From NCBI RefSeq assembly GCF_001202025.1, contig NZ_LGHS01000010.1, forward strand, positions 37,395-101,394: DNA of 64,000 bases. The letters are read 5' to 3'. The notes under the pieces were generated by a model that was not told the DNA's origin, did no database searches, and saw nothing but the letters and a program-made list of their open reading frames with translations. A program made the translations under genes and the position numbers. This document shows, piece after piece, positions 52,985-63,086 of this stretch (the first letter of the stretch is position 1; each line of letters begins with the position of its first letter). Source of the stretch: Pseudorhodobacter aquimaris (GTDB taxonomy: Bacteria; Pseudomonadota; Alphaproteobacteria; Rhodobacterales; Rhodobacteraceae).

Positions 52985-53863
52985 TTACCGGGTGGGAACC
53001 GGTGTTTCGCCACGGTAATCATAAAAACCACGCTGGGTTTTGCGGCCCAGCCAGCCCGCCTCGACATATTTGGTCAACAAGGGGCAGGGGCGATATTTGG
53101 TATCAGCCAAGCCGTCATGCAGTACGTTCATGATCGCAAGGCAGGTGTCCAGCCCGATAAAGTCCGCCAACTCTAACGGCCCCATCGGATGATTCGCACC
53201 AAGCTTTAGCGATTCATCGATCGATTTAACCGATCCCACGCCTTCATACAGCGTATAAACCGCTTCGTTGATCATCGGCATCAGGATCCGGTTCACAATA
53301 AAAGCGGGGAAATCCTCGGCACTTGCCGCTGTTTTGCCAAGCCGCTCGACCACTGCCAGCAACGTGTCGTAGGTTTCACGGTCGGTCGCAATGCCGCGGA
53401 TCAATTCCACCAGCTGCATGATTGGAACGGGATTCATGAAGTGGAATCCCATAAATTTTTCCGGCCGGTCGGTGCGGCTTGCCAACCTAGTGATCGAAAT
53501 CGACGAGGTGTTGGAGGTCAGGATCGTATGTGGCTTCAGATGCGGCAGCAGATCGTCGAAAATCGCCTGTTTCACGGTTTCGCGTTCCGTCGCGGCCTCA
53601 ATGATAAGGTCAGAGGGTCCGATCTCGGTAAGGTCCATCGTTGTTTTGATACGGGCCATCGCGGCGGCCTTATCCTCGGCAGAGGTTTTCCCGCGTGAGA
53701 CCTGCCGCTCAAGGTTGCGGTCTATAAGGGTCACGGCCTTGTCCAGGCTTTCCCGGCTAATATCGGTAAGGGTGACATCATATCCTGCCAGTGCAAAGAC
53801 ATGTGCAATCCCGTTGCCCATCTGCCCTGCGCCGACGATTCCGACTGACTTGATCTCCAACAT
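52985..53863 (-). CDS. 3-hydroxybutyryl-CoA dehydrogenase
   Basis: NAD(P)-dependent oxidation or reduction between 3-hydroxybutyryl-CoA and acetoacetyl-CoA, 292 residues. Rossmann motif VGIVGAGQMGNGIAHVFALAG at the N-terminus, then SNTSSISITRLA, catalytic His and Asn in HFMNPVPIMQLVELI, and C-terminal LGANHPMGPLELADFIGLD. ATG 53863 has GGAGAG about 7 bases upstream; longer frames are unconserved. With ETF genes nearby it fits beta-oxidation, butyrate or PHB metabolism and the ethylmalonyl-CoA pathway. Confidence 0.93.
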   Translation of the reverse strand: MLEIKSVGIVGAGQMGNGIAHVFALAGYDVTLTDISRESLDKAVTLIDRNLERQVSRGKTSAEDKAAAMARIKTTMDLTEIGPSDLIIEAATERETVKQAIFDDLLPHLKPHTILTSNTSSISITRLASRTDRPEKFMGFHFMNPVPIMQLVELIRGIATDRETYDTLLAVVERLGKTAASAEDFPAFIVNRILMPMINEAVYTLYEGVGSVKSIDESLKLGANHPMGPLELADFIGLDTCLAIMNVLHDGLADTKYRPCPLLTKYVEAGWLGRKTQRGFYDYRGETPVPTR

Positions 53864-54050
53864 CCCGCTCTCCTGCATCCTGTCATTGCGGAGCATATGC
53901 GCGGTGCGGGGGGGCGTGCAAGGCCGCGTGTCCCAAAGATGCAGATTCCGCGAAAATCCTGAGAATTCGTGACAAATTCAGGATTTAGCCATTTTGAAAG
54001 GACTCTGCGTCACTCTCGAACTTGGGTGTTGAAAATAAATGGTGGGTGAA

Positions 54051-54884
54051 ATGGCCTATGTGTATCCGAGCGATGTTCCGCTCGACTATCAAACGTGCCG
54101 CTATGGTACATCGAAACTTTCTTTCCGGGGACCAAAGCACAATCTTGTGCGGCCGTATTTTGTGACAATCGGGGGTACGGAAACCTATGGGAAATTTGTC
54201 AAGGACCCGTTTCCGGATTTGGTGGCGGCACAAACCGGCATGCCGGTGGTCAACCTTGGCTGCATGAATGCCGGGCCGGATGTCTTTTTGAAAGATCCCG
54301 AGGCCCTGGACATAGCGTCGGGGGCCGATCTGACAATTGTTCAGGTCGTAGGGGCCGCGAATTTGACCAACCCTTTCTATGCGGTTCATCCTCGGCGGAA
54401 CGACCGCTTTTTACGGGCGAATCCAAGCCTTCAGAATATGTACCGGGATGTGGATTTCACGGAATTCCATTTTACACGGCATATGCTGCAAACATTGTTT
54501 CAGGTCTCGCCGCATCGGTTTGTGGCGGTGGCCGCACAATTGCAGGCGGTATGGGTTGAGCGGATGAGCCTGTTGCTGCAAAGCATCAAGGGGAAAACGC
54601 TGCTTTTGTGGATGGCAGATCATGCGCCAAGCACGGCGCGTGCCGATGCAAACCCCTATTCGGACCCTGTTTTGGTGCATACCGGGATGATTGATCAGCT
54701 GCGCCAGCATGCCAGTGCCTATATGGAGGTCGTCACCAGCGAGGCTGCGAATCATGAAGGGATCGACGATATGGTCTTTTCCCCGCTGGAGCGGCACGCC
54801 GCCGAGGGGGTTCCCGGACCCTTGGCTCATAGAGAGGTCGCGGATGCGCTGAATGCGGGCATCAATCAACTGCTTGCAGCGTAA
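54051..54884 (+). CDS. DUF6473 domain protein
   Basis: 277-residue soluble protein of unknown function. It has the pattern of DUF6473 proteins of Rhodobacterales: VPLDYQTCRYGTSKLSFRGP near the start, VTIGGTETYGKFV, VNLGCMNAGPD and VQVVGAANLTNPFY. The fold may be SGNH-hydrolase-like (GGTETYG and NLGCMNAG near the N-terminus), but I see no catalytic set. I chose ATG 54051 from the family-like start (MAYVYPSDV); ATG 54039 is in frame. It stands alone, divergent from hbd, and ends at a strong terminator. Confidence 0.78.
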   Translation: MAYVYPSDVPLDYQTCRYGTSKLSFRGPKHNLVRPYFVTIGGTETYGKFVKDPFPDLVAAQTGMPVVNLGCMNAGPDVFLKDPEALDIASGADLTIVQVVGAANLTNPFYAVHPRRNDRFLRANPSLQNMYRDVDFTEFHFTRHMLQTLFQVSPHRFVAVAAQLQAVWVERMSLLLQSIKGKTLLLWMADHAPSTARADANPYSDPVLVHTGMIDQLRQHASAYMEVVTSEAANHEGIDDMVFSPLERHAAEGVPGPLAHREVADALNAGINQLLAA

Positions 54885-54898
54885 CACCGCTTAAAACA

Positions 54899-54927
54899 AA
54901 AGGGGCGTCTGGGAAGGACGCCCCTTT
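54899..54927. terminator. Bidirectional terminator between DUF6473 gene and etfA
   Basis: AAAGGGGCGTC (54899-54909) and GACGCCCCTTT (54917-54927) form a perfect 11-bp stem with a 7-base loop, with A- and T-rich flanks, between convergent genes. Confidence 0.88.
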
Positions 54928-54945
54928 GAGTGATTTAAAAATCGA

Positions 54946-55872
54946 TTACAGCTTTTCGATAAGCTCCGGTACCGCCGTGAACAGATCGGCAACCAGCCCG
55001 TAATCGGCCACTTGAAAGATCGGCGCCTCTTCATCCTTGTTGATCGCGACGATCACCTTGCTGTCCTTCATGCCGGCGAGATGCTGAATCGCACCGGAGA
55101 TACCAACGGCGATATAGAGATCGGGGGCGACAACCTTGCCCGTCTGGCCAACCTGCCAGTCGTTCGGGGCATAGCCGCTGTCGACCGCCGCACGGGAGGC
55201 ACCAACGGCCGCGCCCAGCTTGTCTGCCAGCTTCTCAATCATCGCGAAGTCGTCTTCGGAGCCGACACCGCGACCGCCCGAAACCACGATCCCGGCACTG
55301 GTCAGCTCTGGCCGATCGGATTCAGCGACTTTGTCTTCGACCCAGGACGATAGCGCCGGATCTGCCGCCGCACCGATGGTCTCCACTTGGGCAGAGCCGC
55401 CCATTTCCGCCAGATCAAAGCTGGCCGTCCGGATCGAAGCGACTTTGATCGCATCGCCGGATTTCAGTGTTTGCATCGCATTCCCGGCATAGATCGGACG
55501 CTCGAACGTGTCGGCGTCGATAATCGAGGTCACATCCGAAATCACCATCACATCCAAAAGCGCCGCAACGCGTGGCAACACGTTTTTCGCATCTGTCGTT
55601 GCGGGTGCAATTACGTGGCTGTAATCCTTGGCCAAATCAACGATCAGCGCGGCTGTTGGCTCTGCCAAACGGTGACCAAGGCTTGCATCCTCGGCGCAAA
55701 GCACCTTGGACACGCCAGAGATTTTCGCCGCTTCTGCCGCTGCATCTGCCGCAGAGGCACCTGCACACAACACAACGATATCGCCCAAAGGTTTCGCCGC
55801 CATCACCGCCTTGGCGGTTGCGTCGACATTCAATGTGCCGTTGGTCACTTCACCCAAAAGAAGAACAGCCAT
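54946..55872 (-). CDS. etfA: Electron transfer flavoprotein alpha subunit
   Basis: FAD-binding subunit that carries electrons from acyl-CoA dehydrogenases (for example Mcd) and dimethylglycine-type dehydrogenases to ETF:ubiquinone oxidoreductase. 308 residues. The C-terminal FAD domain has [43 protein letters not shown], and [34 protein letters not shown] is the classic end signature. Its start overlaps the etfB stop by one base (TGATG). Confidence 0.97.
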   Translation of the reverse strand: MAVLLLGEVTNGTLNVDATAKAVMAAKPLGDIVVLCAGASAADAAAEAAKISGVSKVLCAEDASLGHRLAEPTAALIVDLAKDYSHVIAPATTDAKNVLPRVAALLDVMVISDVTSIIDADTFERPIYAGNAMQTLKSGDAIKVASIRTASFDLAEMGGSAQVETIGAAADPALSSWVEDKVAESDRPELTSAGIVVSGGRGVGSEDDFAMIEKLADKLGAAVGASRAAVDSGYAPNDWQVGQTGKVVAPDLYIAVGISGAIQHLAGMKDSKVIVAINKDEEAPIFQVADYGLVADLFTAVPELIEKL

Positions 55873-56633
55873 CAGATAACCCCCGCTTCGTCTTTGAGTT
55901 TTGCAATCAGCTCATCCACAGAGCCGACTTTGATACCGGCTTTGCGGCCTGCCGGCTCTGCGGTTTTGACCACCGTCAGGCGCGGGGCCACATCGACGCC
56001 GTAATCGGCGGCGGTTTTTTCATCCAAAGGCTTTTTCTTGGCTTTCATGATGTTGGGCAGCGAAGCATAGCGCGGCTCGTTCAGGCGCAAATCAACCGTC
56101 ACGACCGTTGGCATGTTCACCTTGATGGTTTGTAAACCGCCATCCACTTCGCGGGTGACAACGGCCTTGTCGCCATCAATCGCCAGCTCGGACGCGAATG
56201 TCGCCTGCGACCAGCCCAGCAGCGCCGAGAGCATTTGCCCTGTCGCGTTCATGTCATTGTCGATCGCCTGCTTGCCGCAGATGACCAGGCCGGGGGCTTC
56301 TTCATCGACCACAGCCTTGAGCAGTTTGGCCACAGCCAGCGGTTCGATGTCATTATGAACATTATCGGCAGCAACGATCAGAATGGCACGGTCGGCGCCC
56401 ATGGCCAAAGCGGTGCGCAGGGTTTCTTGCGCCTGCTTTACGCCGATGGATACAACCACGACTTCCTCGACACTTCCGGCCTCTTTAAGCCGGATGGCCT
56501 GTTCGACGGCAATTTCGTCAAACGGGTTCATCGACATTTTGACATTGGCAAGATCAACACCGCTGCCATCCGCCTTCACACGGACTTTCACGTTATAGTC
56601 GATCACACGTTTGACAGGTACAAGAACCTTCAT
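55872..56633 (-). CDS. etfB: Electron transfer flavoprotein beta subunit
   Basis: AMP-binding partner of EtfA, 253 residues. [20 protein letters not shown] and [18 protein letters not shown] at the N-terminus, the recognition loop [20 protein letters not shown] (where the conserved Leu inserts into dehydrogenases), and [10 protein letters not shown] are intact. Ribosome site AAGGAG lies 8 bases before ATG 56633. A LacI-type palindrome and a -35/-10 pair lie upstream, so the etfBA transcript is probably regulated. Confidence 0.97.
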   Translation of the reverse strand: MKVLVPVKRVIDYNVKVRVKADGSGVDLANVKMSMNPFDEIAVEQAIRLKEAGSVEEVVVVSIGVKQAQETLRTALAMGADRAILIVAADNVHNDIEPLAVAKLLKAVVDEEAPGLVICGKQAIDNDMNATGQMLSALLGWSQATFASELAIDGDKAVVTREVDGGLQTIKVNMPTVVTVDLRLNEPRYASLPNIMKAKKKPLDEKTAADYGVDVAPRLTVVKTAEPAGRKAGIKVGSVDELIAKLKDEAGVI

Positions 56634-56693
56634 TGCGCGGACTCCTTGGTTTGGGGTGGGGCAGAAGGCCCCTTAAACGCTCTTCGCTTTGAT

Positions 56694-56746
56694 ATAATTT
56701 TGTTCGAGGAATAAACAGTCCAAAAGCACCATGTTAGCGACAACAT
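56694..56746 (-). promoter_or_regulatory. etfBA promoter with upstream LacI-type palindrome
   Basis: On the minus strand TTGGAC (56718-56723) and AATTAT (56694-56699) are 18 bases apart. ATGTTAGCGACAACAT (56731-56746) lies seven bases upstream of the -35 box, the usual place for an activator. Its core GTTAGCGACAAC matches GTTAGCGCTAAC at 10 of 12 positions, as do the tandem repeats upstream of pckA. Confidence 0.5.
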
Positions 56747-56825
56747 CCTTACGTTTTCCGACTTGAAAACGGGGTGATAGATGCCAATCGCCCGTCGGAA
56801 CTGATAGGATTCGTAACATTTCCGA

Positions 56826-57398
56826 TCAGCGCGTCAGCCCCGGCACCCAAAGCACATCATCCGCACCGTCATTATTGGCAATACGGCCGGCCACGAAAAA
56901 CCAGTCCGACAGGCGGTTGAGGTATGTGACGGCGGCAGGGTTCACATCCTCATGTGCGGCCAGCTCCACGGTCATTCGTTCGGCGCGGCGACACACGGTG
57001 CGGCAAAGATGGAAATGGGCGGCAAGGGCCGTCCCGCCCGGCAGAATAAAGCTGCGCAGGGGGGTCAGCTTGCTGTTCATCTCGTCGATCTCGGATTCAA
57101 GCCGTTCAACCTGCGCGTCGATAATACGTAGGCGCGGATAGGGCGCTTGGGCATCCTTGTCGCGGTCGGGGGTGCAAAGATCGGCCCCCAGATCGAACAT
57201 ATCGTTGGAAATCCGCGCCAGCGCCGCATCCAGATCACCGGTCGCATGCATCCGCGCAAGGCCAATGGTGGCGTTGGCCTCATCCACGGTGCCATAGCTG
57301 GACACCCGCAGACTGTGCTTGGCCACGCGGTCGCCATTTCCGAGGGCTGTTTCGCCCTTATCGCCGGTTTTGGTATAGATCTTTGACAGTACAACCAT
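56826..57398 (-). CDS. Cob(I)yrinic acid a,c-diamide adenosyltransferase (PduO type)
   Basis: Adds the adenosyl group to cob(I)alamin, making coenzyme B12 for mutases such as methylmalonyl- and ethylmalonyl-CoA mutase. 190 residues. The ATP site TKTGDKGETALGNGDRV is at the N-terminus, VDEANATIG follows, and SFILPGGTALAAHFHLCRTVCRRAER and NRLSDWFFVAGR are the C-terminal PduO signatures. A G-rich ribosome site precedes ATG 57398, four bases after the small membrane gene. Its position near etfBA supports a role in B12-dependent acyl-CoA metabolism. Confidence 0.94.
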   Translation of the reverse strand: MVVLSKIYTKTGDKGETALGNGDRVAKHSLRVSSYGTVDEANATIGLARMHATGDLDAALARISNDMFDLGADLCTPDRDKDAQAPYPRLRIIDAQVERLESEIDEMNSKLTPLRSFILPGGTALAAHFHLCRTVCRRAERMTVELAAHEDVNPAAVTYLNRLSDWFFVAGRIANNDGADDVLWVPGLTR

Positions 57399-57401
57399 GC
57401 A

Positions 57402-57608
57402 TCATCCCCCCATTCTGCGTATAAAGACAAACAGCAATATCAACCCGACTGCAACCGCCTGCGCATAAATACGGTAGCGCATCAGCTTATTGGAGCGTTT
57501 TGCCGCACCCGCACCGCCTTTGCCAAAGCTGCCGATGCCCAGCACCAGAATAACCAGAACAAGAAGGCAGGCGATGGCGGCGATGATAAAAAGCGGATCG
57601 TTTAACAT
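57402..57608 (-). CDS. Twin transmembrane helix small protein
   Basis: 68-residue membrane protein with two helices: about 6-25 (LFIIAAIACLLVLVILVLG) and about 48-64 (AQAVAVGLILLFVFI), joined by a basic loop (GKGGAGAAKRSNKLMRYR). It resembles HIG1-like small proteins, some of which associate with respiratory complexes. Conserved next to PduO-type adenosyltransferases in Rhodobacterales. Ribosome site GGAG. Function unknown. Confidence 0.85.
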   Translation of the reverse strand: MLNDPLFIIAAIACLLVLVILVLGIGSFGKGGAGAAKRSNKLMRYRIYAQAVAVGLILLFVFIRRMGG

Positions 57609-57683
57609 GAGGGGGCTCCGGTTTTGCGGCTTTGGCTATGATGTATGCGCAACGGGGGAAAAAGCGAACAGAAATCCGCAGCT

Positions 57684-58511
57684 TCAGCCTTTTGCGATCA
57701 ACCAGTCGAGGGCGGCGGTCGGTAAAATGCGCCGTGCGATGTTCATCAGATAGGTGGGCAAGGTCACAAAATAGCGCGCTTTGGGGTGGTCGGCCTCTAG
57801 CGCGTGGATCAGCTTGCCGGTGACAGCGCTTGGGGGTTGCTCGAACCGGTCGGGTCCGCCGGCGGTATAGAGACGCGCTTTTACCGCTTCATATTCCGCG
57901 CGGCGGGGCGAGTTTTCCCAATTGATCCAGCGCTCAAAATGCACAATGGCATTTTCACGAATTCTGGTGGGGATCGGTCCCGGTTCGATCAACACCACAT
58001 GGATGCCGGTCCCACGCATCTCTATGCGCAGCACATCCGTCAACCCCTCCATTGCGAATTTCGTCGCGACATAGGCCCCGCGCCAGCGCATACCGACCAG
58101 TCCAAGCACCGAAGAACAGTTGATAATACGCCCATGGCCCTGTCTGCGCATCACGGGGATGATCCTGCGCGTCAAATCGTGATAGCCGAAAAGATTGGTC
58201 TCAAATATCGCGCGCAGCCCGTCACGGGGCAAATCCTCTACGGCGCCGGGGCAGGCAAAGGCGCCGTTGTTGTAAAGCGCGTCGAGGGTGCCGCCGGTGC
58301 GGCGCAGGGTTTCATCGACTGCGGTCTTGATGCTGGTCTCATCGTCATAATCCAGAACAAAGCTTTCCAGCCCCTCGTCGCGCAGGCGCTGGCAATCCGC
58401 CTCGGCGCGGCAAGTCGCAAACACCCGCCATCCCTGCGCGTGCAATGTTCGGGCCGCGTCAAGCCCGATGCCAGATGAGCAGCCGGTGATCAAAATGGAT
58501 TTTTGTGTCAT
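57684..58511 (-). CDS. Short-chain dehydrogenase/reductase (SDR)
   Basis: NAD(P)-dependent oxidoreductase of 275 residues, Rossmann fold. ILITGCSSGIGLDAARTL is the cofactor motif, NNGAFACPGAVEDL the NNAG-type motif (with Gly for Ala), and the catalytic Ser-Tyr-Lys set is in INCSSVLGLVGMRWRGAYVATKFAMEGL (Ser, Tyr, Lys). The C-terminal part RRILPTAALDWLIAKG is like that of classical lipid or steroid SDRs. Substrate unknown. Tail of the etf-region minus-strand genes, 75 bases after the twin-helix gene's start. Confidence 0.88.
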   Translation of the reverse strand: MTQKSILITGCSSGIGLDAARTLHAQGWRVFATCRAEADCQRLRDEGLESFVLDYDDETSIKTAVDETLRRTGGTLDALYNNGAFACPGAVEDLPRDGLRAIFETNLFGYHDLTRRIIPVMRRQGHGRIINCSSVLGLVGMRWRGAYVATKFAMEGLTDVLRIEMRGTGIHVVLIEPGPIPTRIRENAIVHFERWINWENSPRRAEYEAVKARLYTAGGPDRFEQPPSAVTGKLIHALEADHPKARYFVTLPTYLMNIARRILPTAALDWLIAKG

Positions 58512-58558
58512 GCCAAGGCCCCTTTTGTCAAAGCCCTAGCGCCTATGGTAGGAAAAGG

Positions 58559-59077
58559 TCAATCAAGCGGGTCTATATCGGTTAGCAGGCGCGCGGCGAC
58601 AAATCCGTCAACCCCGTCACCCTCGATACGTATCTGTACCCAGCCATCCTTTGGCGGCGCCACCACGGCCACAGCCTCGTCGCGGGTCAGGCGGCCGACG
58701 ACACTGTGACTGGTTGACGGCCCGCCACGCACATTTACGGCAGACGCGTTGATATACATCACCGGCAGGGCGCTGGCACCGGTCTGGACGGCGACATTCT
58801 GGGCGGGGACGGCGTCTGTTGGATCCCCGGAGAGCACGAAGCGGCCCGTAACCGGTGCCTGACCTGTCAGCTTTGGTTTCTGTAGGGTGACGGGGATGAC
58901 ATCGGCCCGAGCGACCTCTTGCGTTGGGGGCGATTCCACCACCTGAGGTGGGCGCAGCACTTTGGTTGTTGCCGGATCAACCCCGACACGGCCCTGCCGA
59001 AGCTGGCCTCTGTCCTCGCCCCCTATCATCAGGACAACGAACATGCCGATCCCCAGCAAAACCACCAACTTCCACAT
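58559..59077 (-). CDS. SH3 domain protein, membrane-anchored
   Basis: 172-residue protein. One N-terminal helix (WKLVVLLGIGMFVVLMIGG, residues 2-20) anchors it or acts as an uncleaved signal. A Pro/Thr-rich linker leads to a bacterial SH3 domain at about 105-165: INASAVNVRGGPSTSHSVVG and DGWVQIRIEGDGVDGFVAARLL. Such domains often bind cell wall peptides. It is divergent from parC over 191 bases. Partners and function unknown. Confidence 0.85.
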   Translation of the reverse strand: MWKLVVLLGIGMFVVLMIGGEDRGQLRQGRVGVDPATTKVLRPPQVVESPPTQEVARADVIPVTLQKPKLTGQAPVTGRFVLSGDPTDAVPAQNVAVQTGASALPVMYINASAVNVRGGPSTSHSVVGRLTRDEAVAVVAPPKDGWVQIRIEGDGVDGFVAARLLTDIDPLD

Positions 59078-59268
59078 CGCAATTATCCTGTTGCCCGCTT
59101 TTACAAATCGTTAATGGTTGTACTATGGCACCTTAGGCCGCCAAAAAATACGCAAAATCGACGTGGAAACGGTTTATCCACAAGTATTCCCGCCTGCGAT
59201 ACAGATCTTGACAGTGCTGGCGGGATTTCGGCTGGACCGTATCGCGCAGGGCCATTACACCGCTGACC

Positions 59269-61572
59269 ATGACACATTCGCCAGATGATCCCGACACACC
59301 GCCCATGACCACCTCGGAACCGCTGCGCCGCGCGATCGGCGACCGGTATCTGACCTATGCTCTTTCTACGATCATGCACCGTGCGCTTCCCGATGCGCGT
59401 GATGGTCTGAAGCCGGTACACCGCCGTATCCTCTATGCGATGCGTGAGCTGAAGCTGTCACCCACGGGAGGCTTTCGTAAATCGGCCAAGATCTCGGGCG
59501 ATGTGATGGGGAACTATCACCCCCACGGCGATAGTGCGATTTACGACGCGATGGCGCGTCTGGCGCAGGATTTCAACGTGCGTTACCCGTTGGTCGACGG
59601 GCAGGGCAACTTTGGCAATATCGACGGCGATAACCCCGCCGCCAGCCGTTATACCGAGGCGCGGCTGACCGCGATTGCCGAAAAGCTGATGGAAGGATTG
59701 ACGGAAAACGCCGTCGACTACCGCCCCAATTATGACGGCACGCTGGAAGAGCCGGTGGTCATGCCTGCCGCCTTTCCGCATCTTTTGGCCAATGGGTCGT
59801 CGGGGATTGCCGTGGGTATGGCCACGAACATCCCGCCCCATAACCTGCATGAGCTGATCGACGCCTGCCAAGCCATGATCAAAGATCCTGCGGTCGGTGA
59901 TGACGCGCTGGTGGGTTTGATCCCCGGCCCGGATTTCCCGACCGGCGGCGTGATCGTGGAGCCGCGCGGCAATATCATGGATGCCTACCGCACCGGGCGC
60001 GGGTCCTTCCGTCTGCGCGCGAAATGGGAGGTGGAGGACCTGGGCCGTGGCCAATGGCAGATCGTCGTCACCGAAATCCCCTATCAGGTTCAGAAATCCA
60101 AGCTGATCGAGAAGCTGGCAGAGTTGATCCAGACCAAGAAGATCCCGATCTTTGGCGATGTGCGCGACGAATCCGCCGAGGATCTGCGCATGGTGATTGA
60201 GCCCAAGACGCGCACGGTTGATCCCGATATGTTGATGGGGATGCTGTTCAAAAGCTCTGATCTGGAGATCCGCTTCAGCCTGAATATGAACACGCTGATC
60301 GACGGGCGCACCCCCAAGGTGTGCAGCCTCAAAGAGGTGTTGCGTGCCTTTCTGGACCACCGCCGCGATGTGCTGCAAAGGCGCAGCCGGCACCGGATGG
60401 ACAAGATCGACCACCGGCTTGAGGTGCTCGAAGGCTTCATCACTGCGTTTTTGAACCTTGACCGTGTGATCGACATCATCCGCTATGACGCCGACCCCAA
60501 ACGAGCCTTGATGGCGCAGGATTGGTCGCTGACCCCGCCACGGGCCATGTCGGAAAAGGATTATGTCCCGCCTGTGCCGGGCAAGGGCACGCTGACCGAG
60601 GTTCAGACCGACGCCATCCTCAATATGCGCCTGCGGTCCTTGCGCAAGCTCGAAGAGATGGAGCTGATCGCCGAACGGGATGCCTTGCTTGTGGAGCGTG
60701 CGGGGTTGGTGGATCTTTTGGCGGACGAGCGTTTGCAGTGGAAACAGATCGGCGCCGACCTCAGGGAAGTTCAGAAAACCTTTGGCAAAACTTGGGCGCA
60801 AGGCGCGCGTCGTACAATGTTTGCCGAGGCCGGCGAGGTCGAGGAAGTCCCCTATGAGGCGATGATCGAGCGTGAGCCGATCACGGTGATCTGCTCCAAG
60901 ATGGGCTGGATCCGCGCGATGAAGGGGCATGTCTCGCTTGATACCGAGGCCAAGTTCAAGGACGGCGACGAGGGCCGTTTCCTGTTCCATGCCGAGACCA
61001 CCGACCGGATCATTCTGGTCGGCAGCAATGGCCGGTTCTATACCATCCTCGGGGCCAACCTGCCCGGGGGGCGCGGCATGGGGGAACCTGTGCGCCTGAT
61101 GGTCGATCTGCCCAATGAGGCAGAGATTGTCGATCTGAAGATCCATCAAGCGGGGGTCAAACTGCTGGTTGCCTCCTCCGAGGGGGATGGTTTCATCTGT
61201 CCGTCCGATGAGGTGGTGGCCCAGACCCGTGCCGGCAAACAGGTGCAAAGCCTGCGCGGCGATGCCAAAACCGTGGTGGTCAAGCCTGTCACGGGCGATC
61301 ATATCGCGGTGGTGGGCGAGAACCGCAAGGTGCTGGTGTTCGCGCTGGACGAGCTGCCGGAAATGGCCAAGGGCAAGGGCGTGCGCCTGCAAAAATACAA
61401 AGACGGGGGGATGTCGGATGTGACGACCTTCACCCTTGCCGAAGGGCTGAGCTGGAAAGATCCGGCAGGGCGCACCCGCACGCAGAGCGAGCTTGACGAA
61501 TGGCGCGCCAAACGGGCAACGGCCGGCCGGATGGCCCCGCGTGGCTTTCCGCGGGACAATAAGTTCAACTAA
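59269..61572 (+). CDS. parC: DNA topoisomerase IV subunit A
   Basis: Decatenates daughter chromosomes together with ParE. 767 residues. The N-terminal breakage domain has [20 protein letters not shown], the catalytic Tyr128 in [10 protein letters not shown] and the GyrA/ParC QRDR region [20 protein letters not shown]. The C-terminal beta-pinwheel lacks the GyrA box (QRRGGKG), and the total length is shorter than GyrA, so this is ParC. ATG 59269; an ATG 12 codons on is an alternative. The gene ends 10 bases from the convergent P450. Confidence 0.95.
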   Translation: MTHSPDDPDTPPMTTSEPLRRAIGDRYLTYALSTIMHRALPDARDGLKPVHRRILYAMRELKLSPTGGFRKSAKISGDVMGNYHPHGDSAIYDAMARLAQDFNVRYPLVDGQGNFGNIDGDNPAASRYTEARLTAIAEKLMEGLTENAVDYRPNYDGTLEEPVVMPAAFPHLLANGSSGIAVGMATNIPPHNLHELIDACQAMIKDPAVGDDALVGLIPGPDFPTGGVIVEPRGNIMDAYRTGRGSFRLRAKWEVEDLGRGQWQIVVTEIPYQVQKSKLIEKLAELIQTKKIPIFGDVRDESAEDLRMVIEPKTRTVDPDMLMGMLFKSSDLEIRFSLNMNTLIDGRTPKVCSLKEVLRAFLDHRRDVLQRRSRHRMDKIDHRLEVLEGFITAFLNLDRVIDIIRYDADPKRALMAQDWSLTPPRAMSEKDYVPPVPGKGTLTEVQTDAILNMRLRSLRKLEEMELIAERDALLVERAGLVDLLADERLQWKQIGADLREVQKTFGKTWAQGARRTMFAEAGEVEEVPYEAMIEREPITVICSKMGWIRAMKGHVSLDTEAKFKDGDEGRFLFHAETTDRIILVGSNGRFYTILGANLPGGRGMGEPVRLMVDLPNEAEIVDLKIHQAGVKLLVASSEGDGFICPSDEVVAQTRAGKQVQSLRGDAKTVVVKPVTGDHIAVVGENRKVLVFALDELPEMAKGKGVRLQKYKDGGMSDVTTFTLAEGLSWKDPAGRTRTQSELDEWRAKRATAGRMAPRGFPRDNKFN

Positions 61573-61581
61573 ACGCGCCGC

Positions 61582-62955
61582 TTATAAGGTCTCAATATTC
61601 AGCCAGACCCCGCCTTGGGGGCGCAGGGTCAGGATCATCACCGGCGCGGGCTCTTTGCCCTTGACCGGTGTAAAGCGGTGCCGCGCCAAGAGCGTTGCCA
61701 GAATGACCACCGCCTCTTGCAAGGCGAAATTTGCGCCGATACAGACCCGTGGCCCGTCGCCAAAGGGCAGATAGGCAAAGCGCGCAATCGCATCGGGGTC
61801 CTCAAAGCGCGAGGGGTCGAACTTGTCGGGGTTATCCCAAAGCATATGATGCCGGTGGAGTGCGTAGATCGGCAAAACCACGGTATCGCCCGCCCTTATC
61901 TCGCGCCCGCACAGCTCATCCGCGACCATCGCTGTGCGCGAAAGGAAGGCGGCCGGGGGATAGAGACGCAAGGTCTCGTCAATAATCCGGCGGATCAAGG
62001 GCAGCTTTGCGACATCGTCGGCCGTCGCGGCACGGTCGCCTAGAACGGCCTGTGCTTCGGTGCGTGCGGCCTCCTGAACCTCTTGGTCAAAGGCGCATAG
62101 ATATAGCGCCCAAGAGAGCGTCAGCGCAGTGGTCTCATGCCCTGCCACGATGAAGGTCAGCAAGTTGTCGCGTAGCTCTGCGGTCGTCATCTTGCGGCCG
62201 CTCTTTGGGTCCTCGCCCGCCAATAGCAGGTCGAGCAGGTCCGGCACATCATGGCGCGGCGCGGTCTTGCGGCTCTCAATCGCCCTATCTGCGATTTGCC
62301 GCATCTCGCGCATTGCCGCCCCAGCCATCATCCGCCCCGGACGCGGCACCCAGCCAGGCACCCCGATCAGATCGAGGACCGAAACCTTGGCCGCCTGCGC
62401 GATAAAACCCTCGATAGCGCGGTGGACGGCATTGCGGTCGAATTCTTCGTCCCCCGAAAACGTGACGTCCGAAATCACCTCAAAGGTTGCGGCAACCATT
62501 TCGGAAAACATATCCGCCGCGCGCCCATCCGCAGCGGCAATCCGCGCGCTTGATCGTTCCGCCGCGGCCGTCATCACCGGCGCAAGGGCTGCGACATTGC
62601 GGTGGCTGAAAACCGGTGCGGCCGTGCGGCGTTGCCACAGCCAATCCGCGCCCTCGGCCACAAACAGGCTATCGCCGATGGCCTTTTCAAGGATCAGCTT
62701 GGTGACGGTAGATTTCGGGTAATCCGTTACCTTGTCGCGCAACATCCGCTTGAGCGCGCCCGGCTCCATCACCATATGCCAGCGCTTGCCTGTGCGCCCC
62801 GAGATCATCGGTTGACGGGTCGCGATTTCGGGGATCAGCTCCAGCACGTTGCGCCGCCCGACCTTGGCCGAGGCGAATATCCCCAAGGGCGCATTGTGCA
62901 GGGGCACCCGCGCAGGGGTACGTTCTTGGGGCGTCGTGGGGGGCGGGTCTTGCAT
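61582..62955 (-). CDS. Cytochrome P450
   Basis: Heme monooxygenase, about 457 residues. Heme-ligand motif FGDGPRVCIGANFA near the C-terminus, ExxR in DETLRLYPP, oxygen-activating I-helix FIVAGHETTALT and the PERF-like SRFEDPDA region are intact. ATG 62955 is preferred; a longer frame upstream is unconserved. No ferredoxin or reductase is adjacent, so redox partners are encoded elsewhere. Substrate unknown; such P450s in Rhodobacterales hydroxylate fatty acids or other lipids. Confidence 0.93.
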   Translation of the reverse strand: MQDPPPTTPQERTPARVPLHNAPLGIFASAKVGRRNVLELIPEIATRQPMISGRTGKRWHMVMEPGALKRMLRDKVTDYPKSTVTKLILEKAIGDSLFVAEGADWLWQRRTAAPVFSHRNVAALAPVMTAAAERSSARIAAADGRAADMFSEMVAATFEVISDVTFSGDEEFDRNAVHRAIEGFIAQAAKVSVLDLIGVPGWVPRPGRMMAGAAMREMRQIADRAIESRKTAPRHDVPDLLDLLLAGEDPKSGRKMTTAELRDNLLTFIVAGHETTALTLSWALYLCAFDQEVQEAARTEAQAVLGDRAATADDVAKLPLIRRIIDETLRLYPPAAFLSRTAMVADELCGREIRAGDTVVLPIYALHRHHMLWDNPDKFDPSRFEDPDAIARFAYLPFGDGPRVCIGANFALQEAVVILATLLARHRFTPVKGKEPAPVMILTLRPQGGVWLNIETL

Positions 62956-63086
62956 CACGGTCTCTGATAAATTGACGTTTGTGAACCACAATATAGGGCA
63001 TTATGTGCATAGGCAAAGCCGGCATGGTTGCGCCGTCCCTTTGCAAAGGCTATGCCGAGGGTCAGGTTTTGACCAAGGAGTATTCT

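Noticed and set aside
59458..61392. 644-codon open frame on the minus strand across parC
   Set aside because: It lies fully antisense to parC, which has all topoisomerase motifs. The translation is rich in His, Gln and Asp with no known domain, the usual mirror frame of high-G+C coding DNA.
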